This document shows positions 8,402-17,257 of a stretch of 64,000 nucleotides of DNA, piece after piece. How positions within the stretch are numbered: position 1 is the first letter of the stretch; each line of letters opens with the position of its first letter. Source of the stretch: Azospirillum sp. 412522 (lineage in GTDB: Bacteria > Pseudomonadota > Alphaproteobacteria > Azospirillales > Azospirillaceae); the NCBI RefSeq assembly GCF_019805165.1, contig NZ_RWIJ01000029.1, positions 1-64,000 on the forward strand. The letters are read 5' to 3'. The notes under the pieces are model-generated. The model saw only the letters and a list, made by a program, of their open reading frames with translations. It had not been told where the DNA came from and made no database searches. The position numbers and the translations under genes were made by a program.

Positions 8402-9436
8402 TCAGCCCTGCTCGAAGCCGGTCAGAACGTTGGCGACATTCACGCCCAGGTCGTCGACGGCATAGCCGCCCTCCATCACGAACAGCGTCGGCAGGCCGAT
8501 GCCGGCAATCGCCGCGCCCATGCGCAGGAAGTCCTCCGACAGCAGACGGAAGCGGGAGATCGGATCGCCGCCATAGGTGTCCGCCCCCAGCGACAGCACC
8601 AGCGCATCGGCGCCAAAACCGCGGATACGCGTCGCCGCAGCCGCCAGAGCCTGAGCGTAGCCGCCCCAGTCGGTCCCCCACGGCAGCGTCAGGTTCAGAT
8701 TCGCCCCCTCCCCCACGCCGGCCCCGGTCTCGTCGGCATGGCCGCAGAAATAGGGAAACTCGTCGGCCGGATCGGCATGTACCGACACGAACAGCACGTC
8801 GCCGCGCTCCCAAAAGATCTCCTGCGTGCCGTTGCCATGGTGATAATCGACATCCAGCACCGCTACCCGCGCGGCCCCGCCGTCACGCAGCGATTGCGCC
8901 GCGATCGCCGCGTTGTTCAGGAAGCAGTAGCCGCCGTAGAAAGCACGACCGGCATGGTGTCCCGGTGGACGGCACAGCGCGAAGGCGCTCCGGTCGCCGG
9001 CCCGCAGGCGGTCCGCGCCGGTCAGCGCCCCGTCGGCCGCAGCGGTGGCGGCCCGCCAGGTGCCGGCGGTGATCGGTGTCCCCGCATCGAACGAGTAGAA
9101 GCCGAGTCGCCCGTCGATCGAACGCGGCACCCGTCGCCGCGACATGCCCGGCGCCACCCAGTTCAGCGGCAGCGCGTCGATGTCTGCCCCATGTTCCCGC
9201 ACCCACTCGTCCCAGGCGGTCTGGAGGAAGCCGAGGTAGCCGGCGTCATGCACCCGCTCCAACGGCGCAATTCCATGACGGGTGGGCTCCATGATCGGCC
9301 CCAACCCCACCGCTTCGATCCGCGCCCGGACGATATCGGCACGCGCCGGCTTCTCGTAACAGGGAACGAGTTGGCCGTCGTTGAGTTCGGACCGGCCCGC
9401 CTGAAGCCGATGCTCTTCGCTGTGGATGACGATCAC
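8402..9436 (-). CDS. Histone-deacetylase-fold amidohydrolase (acetylpolyamine amidohydrolase-like)
   Basis: A 344-residue class II HDAC-fold zinc hydrolase. The catalytic His pair is in CRPPGHHAGRAFYGGYCFLN. Zinc ligands are expected in VLDVDYHHGNGTQEIFW (Asp and His) and in SLGADTYGGDPISRF (Asp). Bacterial members with this GHHAG...GGYCFLNNAA signature include acetylpolyamine amidohydrolases, which remove acetyl groups from acetylputrescine or acetylspermidine. The gene is close to aguB, which supports a polyamine role without proving it. Translation appears to begin at a GTG (9436). It diverges from the polysaccharide exporter gene. Confidence 0.85.
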   Translation of the reverse strand: MIVIHSEEHRLQAGRSELNDGQLVPCYEKPARADIVRARIEAVGLGPIMEPTRHGIAPLERVHDAGYLGFLQTAWDEWVREHGADIDALPLNWVAPGMSRRRVPRSIDGRLGFYSFDAGTPITAGTWRAATAAADGALTGADRLRAGDRSAFALCRPPGHHAGRAFYGGYCFLNNAAIAAQSLRDGGAARVAVLDVDYHHGNGTQEIFWERGDVLFVSVHADPADEFPYFCGHADETGAGVGEGANLNLTLPWGTDWGGYAQALAAAATRIRGFGADALVLSLGADTYGGDPISRFRLLSEDFLRMGAAIAGIGLPTLFVMEGGYAVDDLGVNVANVLTGFEQG

Positions 9437-9627
9437 GCCACTGGATCCCTTGACTGTTTTGTCGCCCCGAATTTTGCGGGCCGCCGGAGATGACGCTCAT
9501 CATAGCCCCACACGACATGCGAGCGATGCTGCCCTTTTGCATGGCGCGCCGGATGCCGGTCATTGCCTTTCGGCGGAACGCACGCAATAGTGTTCACCAC
9601 CTACAGCTCGCGCTGTGCGGGTGGTGG

Positions 9628-12621
9628 ATGGGGTTTTTGACATCGATGCTGGCTGCCGTGTGCAGGATATTCGCCCGACTCCCACCCGGAGCGGTGCTGG
9701 TGTTTTGGGCGTTCGCCGCGTTGGCCGACCGGCCGACGCGAAGCGATCCACCATTGCCGCCAACCCTGATCGCACAGGCTCCACCTCGAACCACCGCCTC
9801 CCCGATCGAACTCGCTTTCTCGGCCCGTGCCGGCGAGCCGTTGCGCCAGTTCGGCTATGACCTGTTTTCCCTCGCCGCAGACTCAACGGTAACGGCTGAA
9901 GCCGCGCCCGGCGCCATCCAGGGCGACTATGTGCTGAACACCGGAGACGCGCTGCTGGTGACCCTGCGTGGCCAGAAGTCCTTCAGCAAGCGCTTCACGG
10001 TCGACCGTAACGGTCAGCTGGTGGTCGACGATCTCCGCCCGCTGACCGCCGCCGGCCTGACCCTGGATGCCCTGCGGCGGGACCTTGCCGCCATGGTCGC
10101 AGCCACCTGGCCCAGCACGGACGCCTTCGCCTCGCTGGCGGAGGTCCGGCGGATCGGCGTGCTGGTCACCGGCGCCGTCCACCGGCCCGGCCGGCAGGAG
10201 GTCAGCGCCTTCGCCACGGTGCTGGACGCCCTGTCCGCAGCCGGTGGCGTCGACCATGGCGGCAGCCTGCGTGCCGTAAAGCTGATGCGGGCCGGCGGCG
10301 GCGTCACGGTCGACCTCTACGCTTTGCAGATCGCCGACACCGTTGGAAGTGCCTCCGGCAACGGAGCCGGCAATGCCGACATACAGCTACGCGACGGTGA
10401 CCGCCTCTTCGTCCCACCGTTGGGCGCCACCATCGGGGTGGCCGGGCCGGTGAAGCGGCCGGGCATCTACGAACTGCGGCCCGGCATCGATTCCTTGTCC
10501 GCCACGGAACTGCGCGATCTTGCCGGCGGCCCGTTGCGGCCTGGCCGCGGCCGGCTCCTGCGGTTCGGCCTCGGTCCCGCGGGCGAGGAGACGGCGGAGG
10601 AAGTCGCCGACGTCAATGCCCGGCACTTCCGTGACGGCGACCTGCTGTTGCTTGCCCCGGAGCGGGAGGACCGCCGCGGCGAGGTCCGGCTGGAGGGGCA
10701 TGTCCTGCGCCCCGGTCCCCGCGCCTGGGCGCAGGCAAAGACGCTGGCGGGACTGCTGTCCCGCGCCGATCTGCGTCCCGCCCCCTATCTGCCTTTCGCC
10801 GCGCTGGAAAGCACGACCACCGCAAGCGGAGCACGCAGCCTTCGGCCGGTGGATCTCTCGTCCGCTCTGAATGGGCGCGACCGCCGCCCCTTGGCGGAAG
10901 GAGATGCCCTGTTCGTTCTGGGAGCCGCCGACATCGATTTTCTGACGTCGGAACCGGTGCTGGCCCTGCTGCGTGGCGGACGCGAACCACCGCCGGACGC
11001 CTGTCCCGGCTTGGTCGTCCTCGCCCGCACCCTGGCGGCGGAACCGGAGGGGGCGCTCGCCACCGGTCCACAAGCCCGGGCCGCCGCCACGCTGACAGGC
11101 AGCCGAACGCCCTGCCCTCCCTTGTTCGCCACGGTCCCCGACCTGCTTCCGCTGGCTCTGCGCCATTCCATACTGCGTCTGACCGGCGTCCCCCGTCCCG
11201 GCTTCTATCCCGTCGCCGACGGGGCGGAGAGCCTTGGCGCCCGTGAGACCATCGTCGAGTCGGAAGCGCCGCACTATGAGCTGATCGGCCACGTCCGCCG
11301 CCCCGGCACCCGGCGGCTCCCGGCCGGAACCACGCTGCGCAAGGCGCTGGCGGACGGCAAGGCCTTGAAACGTGACGTGTATCCGCTGCTGGGCATCGTC
11401 GAACGATATGACCGGCGGACCTTGACCCGTGCCTATCTGCCCTTTTCCCCGCAAGAGGTTGCCGCCGGACGTTCCGATCGCGCCTTGGCCGACGGGGACC
11501 GCATCCATCTGTTCGCCACCGAGGACATCCGCAGTCTGGCGAGGCCGGCCGAGGCGGGAGCCAGCACGGCGGACAAGGTCGAGGGGGAAGGCGAGCCGCC
11601 GATGCTGGCGGCGGTGCTCGACCCGACCATCGTTGCGGTGATCGGCGAGCGGACGGTCCAGGTGCGTGGCGCAGTGCGCGATCCAGGCGGCTATCCGGTT
11701 GCAGATCGCACGCCATTGGCAGCCCTGGTCGCCGCGGCAGGCGGGCTGGCCGCCGATGCCGACCCGGCGGCGGCGGAACTGACGGGGGCCAGCGGCACGC
11801 GCACCAGTGTCGACCTGACCCGTGACGGCAGCGGCGCCGTCGGCCCTGGCGACGCGCTTCGGATCAACCCGCGCCCGCAAGCCCTGGAGGCGCGCGCGGT
11901 CGCCATTGAAGGAGCGGTACGCCGGCCCGGGCGGTACGACATCGGCCGCGGTGAAGCACTCTCGTCCCTGATCGCGCGCGCGGGTGGGCTGATCGACGAT
12001 GCTTATCCGTCCGGCGCCGTCCTGACCCGCGAGAGCGAGCGCCGCCGCGAGAAGGAGCAGTTCCAGCGCCAGGCGCGCGAACTGGAGCGTACGCTGGCGC
12101 TGGAGGTGGAGAAGGGAGAGCCGGTCAAGGCCGAGAATGTCGCGCTGGCCCGCCAGCTTGCGGCACAACTCCGCGGAACCGAACCGCTCGGCCGCGTGGT
12201 GGTGGAGGCGGACCCCGCCGTCCTCCGTGTCCGGCCTGAACTGGATCCTCTGCTGGAGTCCGACGACCGCATCCTCATCCCGAAACGGCCTTTGACCGTG
12301 GCGGTGTCGGGCGAGGTCCTGCATCCGACCTCCGCCCAATTCGTCAGCGGCAAGACCGCGGAAGATTATCTGAATGAAGCCGGCGGTCCAACCCGAGATG
12401 CCGACACCGGCCGCAGCTTCCTGGTCCTGCCCGACGGACGCGCGAGGCCGCTGGCCCTGTCTTCCTGGAACCATCGGGTGGACATGATACCGCCGGGATC
12501 GATCCTGGTGGTGCCGCGCGATCCCCGCCCTTTCGACGGGTTGGACGCCACCAAGGCGATCGGCAATATCCTGAGCCAGCTTGCGATCACGGCGGCCTCG
12601 ATCTCGGTGATTACGCGATGA
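9628..12621 (+). CDS. Large SLBB-repeat polysaccharide export protein
   Basis: A protein of nearly 1000 residues with an N-terminal hydrophobic stretch, then a Poly_export domain (GDYVLNTGDALLVTLRGQKSF). At least five SLBB-type beta-grasp repeats follow, recognisable by phrases such as VTGAVHRPGRQEV, VAGPVKRPGIYELRPG, IGHVRRPGTRRLPAG, VRGAVRDPGGYPV and VSGEVLHPTSAQF. It should be a periplasmic or outer-membrane component for exopolysaccharide secretion, much longer than Wza (about 380 residues). A charged coiled-coil insert (RESERRREKEQFQRQARELE) lies near the C-terminal quarter. An upstream ATG (9490) keeps the frame open, but codon use before 9628 is unlike the gene; the start is uncertain. 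It overlaps the next gene by 4 nt. Confidence 0.85.
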   Translation: MGFLTSMLAAVCRIFARLPPGAVLVFWAFAALADRPTRSDPPLPPTLIAQAPPRTTASPIELAFSARAGEPLRQFGYDLFSLAADSTVTAEAAPGAIQGDYVLNTGDALLVTLRGQKSFSKRFTVDRNGQLVVDDLRPLTAAGLTLDALRRDLAAMVAATWPSTDAFASLAEVRRIGVLVTGAVHRPGRQEVSAFATVLDALSAAGGVDHGGSLRAVKLMRAGGGVTVDLYALQIADTVGSASGNGAGNADIQLRDGDRLFVPPLGATIGVAGPVKRPGIYELRPGIDSLSATELRDLAGGPLRPGRGRLLRFGLGPAGEETAEEVADVNARHFRDGDLLLLAPEREDRRGEVRLEGHVLRPGPRAWAQAKTLAGLLSRADLRPAPYLPFAALESTTTASGARSLRPVDLSSALNGRDRRPLAEGDALFVLGAADIDFLTSEPVLALLRGGREPPPDACPGLVVLARTLAAEPEGALATGPQARAAATLTGSRTPCPPLFATVPDLLPLALRHSILRLTGVPRPGFYPVADGAESLGARETIVESEAPHYELIGHVRRPGTRRLPAGTTLRKALADGKALKRDVYPLLGIVERYDRRTLTRAYLPFSPQEVAAGRSDRALADGDRIHLFATEDIRSLARPAEAGASTADKVEGEGEPPMLAAVLDPTIVAVIGERTVQVRGAVRDPGGYPVADRTPLAALVAAAGGLAADADPAAAELTGASGTRTSVDLTRDGSGAVGPGDALRINPRPQALEARAVAIEGAVRRPGRYDIGRGEALSSLIARAGGLIDDAYPSGAVLTRESERRREKEQFQRQARELERTLALEVEKGEPVKAENVALARQLAAQLRGTEPLGRVVVEADPAVLRVRPELDPLLESDDRILIPKRPLTVAVSGEVLHPTSAQFVSGKTAEDYLNEAGGPTRDADTGRSFLVLPDGRARPLALSSWNHRVDMIPPGSILVVPRDPRPFDGLDATKAIGNILSQLAITAASISVITR

Positions 12622-13412
12622 CGGAGCCAGCCCCGCTCCGCCTCGCCATCGTGACGGTGGTCCGCGACGACCGCACCGGGTTGGCCGACACCTACGACAG
12701 CCTCGGCGGGCAATTGGGTTCCGGTATCGTCTGGCTGGTCGCCGACGGGGGTTCGACCGATGGCACGGCGGAGTGGCTGGCCGAGCATGCCGACATCCCG
12801 ATCTGGTGGCGTTCGGCCCGCGACTCGGGACTCTACGATGCGATGAACGATGCGCTCGACTCCGTACGCAGCTTCGGTTGCAGCCACGTCCTGTTCCTGA
12901 ACGCCGGCGACCGGCTGGCAGCGCCGGACAGTGGAAGCCGGCTGCTGCAGGCCATAGCCCAGGCTCCCGGCTGCTCCCTTCTCTACGGCGATGCGCTGGA
13001 ACGGCAGGGCGACGGACGTATCCTTCTGAAGCGCGCACGGTCTCACCGGTGGGCGCGTTTCGGCATGTTCACCCACCATCAGGCCATGGTCTTCCACGTC
13101 ACAGCCCTGGCAGGCCTCCGTTTCGACGCCGCTTACCGGATCGCGGCCGACTATGCCTTCACGCTTGCCGTACTGGAGCGCGGCCCGGCGGCGCGCCTGA
13201 ACTGGCCGGTTTGCCTGTTCGCCCCAGGCGGCCTGTCGCAACGCGACTCAACCACCGGAAGGAACGAGCAGGCGACGATACGGCAAACGCACTTCGGTGA
13301 CGGAGTGGCCTTTACGGCAATGATCGCGCTGGCCCAGCGAGTCGCACTGGCAGTGCGCCAGCGCTTTCCAGCGACTTACGCGAAATTACGTTTCCGATGC
13401 CCGGAAACTTGA
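12618..13412 (+). CDS. Glycosyltransferase family 2
   Basis: A 264-residue GT-A fold transferase. LAIVTVVRDDRTGLADTYDS opens the Rossmann half. VADGGSTDGTAEWL binds the nucleotide sugar, and HVLFLNAGDRL supplies the Asp motif in place of the classical DxD. The segment MFTHHQAMVFHV followed by YRIAADYAFTLAVLE is typical of colanic-acid-type GT2 enzymes (WcaE-like). No membrane segments are seen. The start overlaps the exporter gene in ATGA, so the two are translated together and the sugar is probably added during assembly of the polysaccharide exported by that protein. Confidence 0.87.
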   Translation: MTEPAPLRLAIVTVVRDDRTGLADTYDSLGGQLGSGIVWLVADGGSTDGTAEWLAEHADIPIWWRSARDSGLYDAMNDALDSVRSFGCSHVLFLNAGDRLAAPDSGSRLLQAIAQAPGCSLLYGDALERQGDGRILLKRARSHRWARFGMFTHHQAMVFHVTALAGLRFDAAYRIAADYAFTLAVLERGPAARLNWPVCLFAPGGLSQRDSTTGRNEQATIRQTHFGDGVAFTAMIALAQRVALAVRQRFPATYAKLRFRCPET

Positions 13413-13546
13413 TGTCTTTCGCTCTCTCCCTTCCACTTCCACCCAAACGGACCGTTGATACTCACAAATGGTTGCATAGAATTTACTTTCTGAACTAAGC
13501 ATTCCCGCGGCGCCTTCCCTCCGGCTTTCCCTTCGAGGTACGACTT

Positions 13547-14014
13547 ATGAGCGCGACCAAAACCAAACTCGCCCCCGCCCACACCCTGTCGCGCCGCGGC
13601 GAAGGTCCCAACCCAATCGATATCCATGTCGGCGCCCGCCTACGGCTTCGCCGGACCCTTCTCGGCCTGAGCCAGGAGAAGCTGGGCGAGGCGGTCGGGA
13701 TCACCTTCCAGCAGCTCCAGAAATACGAACGCGGATCGAACCGCATCAGCGCCAGCCGCCTTTACAACCTCTCCCAGGTTCTCGGCGTGCCGGTCAGCTA
13801 CTTCTTCGACGACATGCCGTCGTCCGACCAGATCGCCGCCGAAGCTCCGGCCGATGGGTTGAGCGAGACCGACGAGTTCGAATCGATGGCGCGCCGAGAG
13901 ACTCTGGAACTGGTCCGGGCCTATTACCGGATCGAGGATCCGGGCGTGCGCAAGCGCACCTTCGACCTGCTGAAGGCGTTGGGCGGCGACCGGATCGCGC
14001 TGCTCGAAGAGTAA
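13547..14014 (+). CDS. XRE-family regulator, PraR-like
   Basis: A 155-residue regulator with one helix-turn-helix of the Cro/C1 type at about residues 28-85: RLRLRRTLLGLSQEKLGEAV, then GITFQQLQKYERGSNRISAS. This is near-identical in style to the alphaproteobacterial PraR group, which represses biofilm, surface or symbiosis genes in Rhizobium and Azorhizobium. The C-terminal part, ETLELVRAYYRIEDPGVRKR, is also a family hallmark. It sits among polysaccharide genes, which suits a surface-phenotype regulator. Assignment to PraR itself is inference from sequence style. Its 3' end overlaps the convergent glycosyltransferase gene. Confidence 0.85.
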   Translation: MSATKTKLAPAHTLSRRGEGPNPIDIHVGARLRLRRTLLGLSQEKLGEAVGITFQQLQKYERGSNRISASRLYNLSQVLGVPVSYFFDDMPSSDQIAAEAPADGLSETDEFESMARRETLELVRAYYRIEDPGVRKRTFDLLKALGGDRIALLEE

Positions 14015-14967
14015 GAATCGTCCACGGAAAGGGTGGGTCGGGAACTTCTGGAAACGGTGTGGACCGACAGGGAGTGGACACTTGACTCACGCACCTGTGC
14101 GGCCGACCGAACTTTGAGTCCAACCTGCCAGTAGTAGAACGCGCGTGCCAGCGCGTGGTCGAGTCCTGCAGCGCCATCGAGAATACCGAGGCGCAGGACA
14201 TAGGCATGCAGGAAAGCCCAGAGCGGCCGGCCCGGCAGGCGCTGGAACAGCCGCTTCTGCGCCCGCCGGCCGATGAGACGGAAATAGGGAATGGAACCCG
14301 AATGACCGTCCGGTTCACCATCTATCAGATGCTCCATCCGGCCATCGGAACGCAGCGAGGCTTCCCAGTCCGAATAACGGTTGTGGCGCTCGAACCAAGC
14401 CGAGGGCGGCTTGGCGTCCTCATGGTCCATCGGATGGTGAAGCCTGCCGGTCGTACCGGCAATCTGTGGCTGGTAGTGGCCCTCCACTTCCCACATGGCG
14501 GCGATATCCAGATCGGGCTGTTCGGGAAAACGCGCATGGCGGCGGTCGAGCAAGGCAAGCTTCCGGTTCCAGCAGCCGAAGCGAAGCGATCGTCCGCGGA
14601 CGACCGGACGGCCGTCGATCCAATAGGCGGCGTGGAGCGGCCCCCCTGCCCCGGCTTCCGCCATCAGCCGGGCGATCTCCTCCACCAGTGCGGCGGTCGG
14701 TCGCTCATCCGCATCCACGAACAGGATCCAGTCATAGGTGAAGGGAACAGTGTCCAGGCACCATTGCTTCTTCTTGGGATACCGGCCATTCCAGAGGAAG
14801 GACACCAGCCGCGCTCCGTGAGACCGCGCAATGTCTGGAGTGCCATCATCGCTGCCACTGTCGACCACGAAACATTCGGCGAAGCGGGCAAGCGCCGGCA
14901 GGCAACGCGGCAGGTTCGCCGCCTCGTTGCGCGTCATCACCACCACGGAGACGGGGATGGCAGTCAT
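13924..14967 (-). CDS. Glycosyltransferase family 2, WaaE/KdtX-like, with atypical C-terminal extension
   Basis: The first 290 or so residues match the GT2 group that includes lipopolysaccharide core transferases: VSVVVMTRNEAANLPRCLPA, VVDSGSDDGT, WILFVDADERP and the acceptor-side GRLHHPMDHEDAKPPSAWFERHNRYSDWEA. Normal members end soon after the FYYWQVGLKVR helix. Here the frame runs on about 55 more residues, Ser/Arg-rich, reading antisense through the last 91 bp of the XRE gene. That tail looks non-native, and a one-base frame change near 14065-14075 would meet a TGA. The start overlaps the chain-length gene in ATGA. Confidence 0.8.
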   Translation of the reverse strand: MTAIPVSVVVMTRNEAANLPRCLPALARFAECFVVDSGSDDGTPDIARSHGARLVSFLWNGRYPKKKQWCLDTVPFTYDWILFVDADERPTAALVEEIARLMAEAGAGGPLHAAYWIDGRPVVRGRSLRFGCWNRKLALLDRRHARFPEQPDLDIAAMWEVEGHYQPQIAGTTGRLHHPMDHEDAKPPSAWFERHNRYSDWEASLRSDGRMEHLIDGEPDGHSGSIPYFRLIGRRAQKRLFQRLPGRPLWAFLHAYVLRLGILDGAAGLDHALARAFYYWQVGLKVRSAAQVRESSVHSLSVHTVSRSSRPTLSVDDSYSSSSAIRSPPNAFSRSKVRLRTPGSSIR

Positions 14968-15965
14968 GACAGGACCTCGGTGCCCATCTTCTGCTCTCTC
15001 AGCGCATGGTAAGCCGACAGGCCGAATCCGGCGGCGACCAGCCCGACCAGTCCCGCCAGCGGAACCACCAGAGCCGGGTTCGGCCAGTCCGGCAAGGTGG
15101 CCGCCACAGGCGGCTGGATCATGTCGGCAGCAAAGGGCAGTTCGACGCCGATCATCATCGCCACCCGCTCCTGGTCTAGAAGCAGGTCGCTCAACGCCTG
15201 CCGATGCTCCGCCACCGTGACCGCTCCCAGGCGGAGTTTGATGTGGGCGATCTGGGCGGCACTGCGCCGGGCCGCCTCCGCCCGCAGATGAGCGTCGGTC
15301 GTCGCGGCGATCCGGCCGAGCAACTCCACCGCAGTCGCCCGGTCAGGATGGCGGAAGGTGATGCGGCGCATCGGTCCCGATCGCAGCATGTCGATCACCA
15401 TCCGGTCACGCAGGACCCGCGCCACGCGATCGCCATCCGGCTCGATCCAATCCTCGCGCCCGACCAGCGCCAGCAACGCCCGCTTCAAGGTGGCCAGCAC
15501 GCCGGGCGGTGGACGCCAGCGTCCCGCCGCCGCGTCCCAGCGGTCGGGAAACAAAGCTTTCAGAATGCCGGGATCGGCGGCCAAGCGATCCGCCACCGGA
15601 CCGGAACCGAAAAGTTCCAGATAGCGGGCGAAGTCGGACAGCGATTCGTCGCCGGCACCTGGTTCGGCAACGGCGGTGGAGTCACGGCCGCTCAGGGTCG
15701 GCACCCGGGCGCCCATGGCGGCGGAGCCGACCCGCGCGGTCGGCCCGATGACCATCGCGGCGGTATAAGCCGGCGTCACCAGCCACAAGGCCGCGACCGC
15801 CAGCGCCATCCCGCCCAACCAGCCGCCGAGCAACCAGCGCCAGCCCTTCCGCAGGGTGCGGGTGAATGCACCCAGATCGCCCTCTCCTCCCGCCCTGGGC
15901 AGGACCATGGTCATGGAGCGAGCTTGGGGTTGGCTCTGGGGGTGCGAAACGACGCCGTCAGGCAT
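14964..15965 (-). CDS. Wzz-type polysaccharide chain-length/co-polymerase protein
   Basis: A 333-residue protein with membrane segments near both ends (WLLGGWLGGMALAVAALWLV and LVVPLAGLVGLVAAGFGLSA) and a helical periplasmic part between, the layout of Wzz/PCP proteins that set polysaccharide length. No kinase domain or Walker motif is present, unlike tyrosine-kinase co-polymerases. I chose the ATG at 15965, which overlaps the stop of the preceding glycosyltransferase gene and has GGGGAGG 10 nt upstream; an in-frame ATG at 15914 lacks a ribosome site. The gene overlaps the next glycosyltransferase gene by 4 nt. Confidence 0.78.
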   Translation of the reverse strand: MPDGVVSHPQSQPQARSMTMVLPRAGGEGDLGAFTRTLRKGWRWLLGGWLGGMALAVAALWLVTPAYTAAMVIGPTARVGSAAMGARVPTLSGRDSTAVAEPGAGDESLSDFARYLELFGSGPVADRLAADPGILKALFPDRWDAAAGRWRPPPGVLATLKRALLALVGREDWIEPDGDRVARVLRDRMVIDMLRSGPMRRITFRHPDRATAVELLGRIAATTDAHLRAEAARRSAAQIAHIKLRLGAVTVAEHRQALSDLLLDQERVAMMIGVELPFAADMIQPPVAATLPDWPNPALVVPLAGLVGLVAAGFGLSAYHALREQKMGTEVLS

Positions 15966-17214
15966 GGGGCAATGGCCTCCCCAACAGAGGTCGGGCGGCC
16001 CGACGTGCGACGATGAGCCGTTCGGCCAATCCGGCAAAGGCCAAGGCAGCGCGGTCTGCGTTCCAAGTTGCGGCGTTGCGGGCCGCAAGCTCTCCCTCCG
16101 CCATGCAACGGTTGAGGTCGGCAGCGTAGGAGCGGACCGCGGCGGCGATCGCCGTCCCATCGGACGGGTCGATCACCAGACCGCACCCCTCAACCCGCGC
16201 GGCGGCCTCGCTCCCTGCCGGTCCGAGGAACAGGCAGGGGCGGCCGGCCGCCTGCACCCCGGCCAGTTTGCTTGGCACCAGCATCCCCTTTGCCGCCGGC
16301 GCCATTGCTACCAGATGCAGGTCGGCGGCGGACAGGCACTCCGCCAGCCGGTCGGCCGGCTGCCAGGGAAGCCGCCGCAGGTTTTGCAGGCCCCGGCTGC
16401 GCGCGGCTTCCTCCACCGCGGCAAATCCCCTTCCCTCGCCCGTCAGCAGGAAAAGCACGTCGGGATCGCTGTCCTGCAGCCGGGCAGCGGCCTCCAGGAC
16501 CCCGTCCATCGGATGGGCCAGCCCGAGCGTCCCGGAATAGGCCACCAGGAACCTCCCATCGCCGTCCTCCAGCCCAAGCGACCGGCGGAAGCCGTTGCCG
16601 GCCTTCGGCAAGGGACGGATCGCTGGATCGGCCCAGTTCGGTAGCAGCGTTACGCTGTCCGCTATCACGCCGGTGGCCAAGATGCGGTCGCGCATGCAGT
16701 GCCCGATGGCAACCACCCCATCATGCCGGCGCAAGGCCCGCGCCATGCCATAGCCGGCCATCCGTCGGAGCATAGCCGGAAACCGCACGCCCAGGACCGG
16801 AAGCAGGTCGGGATAGAGGTCCTGGCACCAGTGGAGCGACGCGGCGCCATGCCACGCGGCAAGAACCGGTCCGGCCAACGCCAGCAATGGCGGGTCCGTC
16901 ATCGTGACGACAAGGTCGTGACGCGGCACGCGCAGCGCGCGGCCGGTCAGCCGGCACAGCGAATCGAGGTAGGCGCGGGCATCGGGCCTGTCTCCCTCCA
17001 CCACATTGCGACCGGTGCGGACAAGAGTAACGCCGGGTGGACCAGCACAATTGGGCGCATCCGCATCGGCCTCCGCGCCATCCGTCACCACCGTGACCCG
17101 CCAGCCCATGGCCGAGAGCCGGCCGGAAAGGTCGGAAAGGCAACGGCCGGTCGCCCCACGACCCGGCGGGAACATCCGATTGACGAACATAATGGACGGC
17201 TGACCGATCAACAC
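15958..17214 (-). CDS. Glycosyltransferase family 4
   Basis: A GT-B fold transferase of about 418 residues. SIMFVNRMFPPGRGATGRCL is the N-terminal acceptor-side strand and loop of the WbuB/WcaI-like GT4 group. The C-terminal donor domain has VAYSGTLGLAHPMDGVLEAA and VFLLTGEGRGF-like segments, then PSKLAGVQAAGRPCLF with the Lys/Glu-type donor-binding region. It should transfer a sugar to the lipid-linked polysaccharide at the cytoplasmic face. The start is uncertain: GTG 17238, GTG 17214 or ATG 17190. I chose 17214 because family members start a few residues before the first strand. It overlaps the chain-length gene. Confidence 0.82.
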   Translation of the reverse strand: MLIGQPSIMFVNRMFPPGRGATGRCLSDLSGRLSAMGWRVTVVTDGAEADADAPNCAGPPGVTLVRTGRNVVEGDRPDARAYLDSLCRLTGRALRVPRHDLVVTMTDPPLLALAGPVLAAWHGAASLHWCQDLYPDLLPVLGVRFPAMLRRMAGYGMARALRRHDGVVAIGHCMRDRILATGVIADSVTLLPNWADPAIRPLPKAGNGFRRSLGLEDGDGRFLVAYSGTLGLAHPMDGVLEAAARLQDSDPDVLFLLTGEGRGFAAVEEAARSRGLQNLRRLPWQPADRLAECLSAADLHLVAMAPAAKGMLVPSKLAGVQAAGRPCLFLGPAGSEAAARVEGCGLVIDPSDGTAIAAAVRSYAADLNRCMAEGELAARNAATWNADRAALAFAGLAERLIVARRAARPLLGRPLPHA

Positions 17215-17257
17215 GGCACACCACAGCGTGAATTGCACGCATAAGTATGATGAGGTT

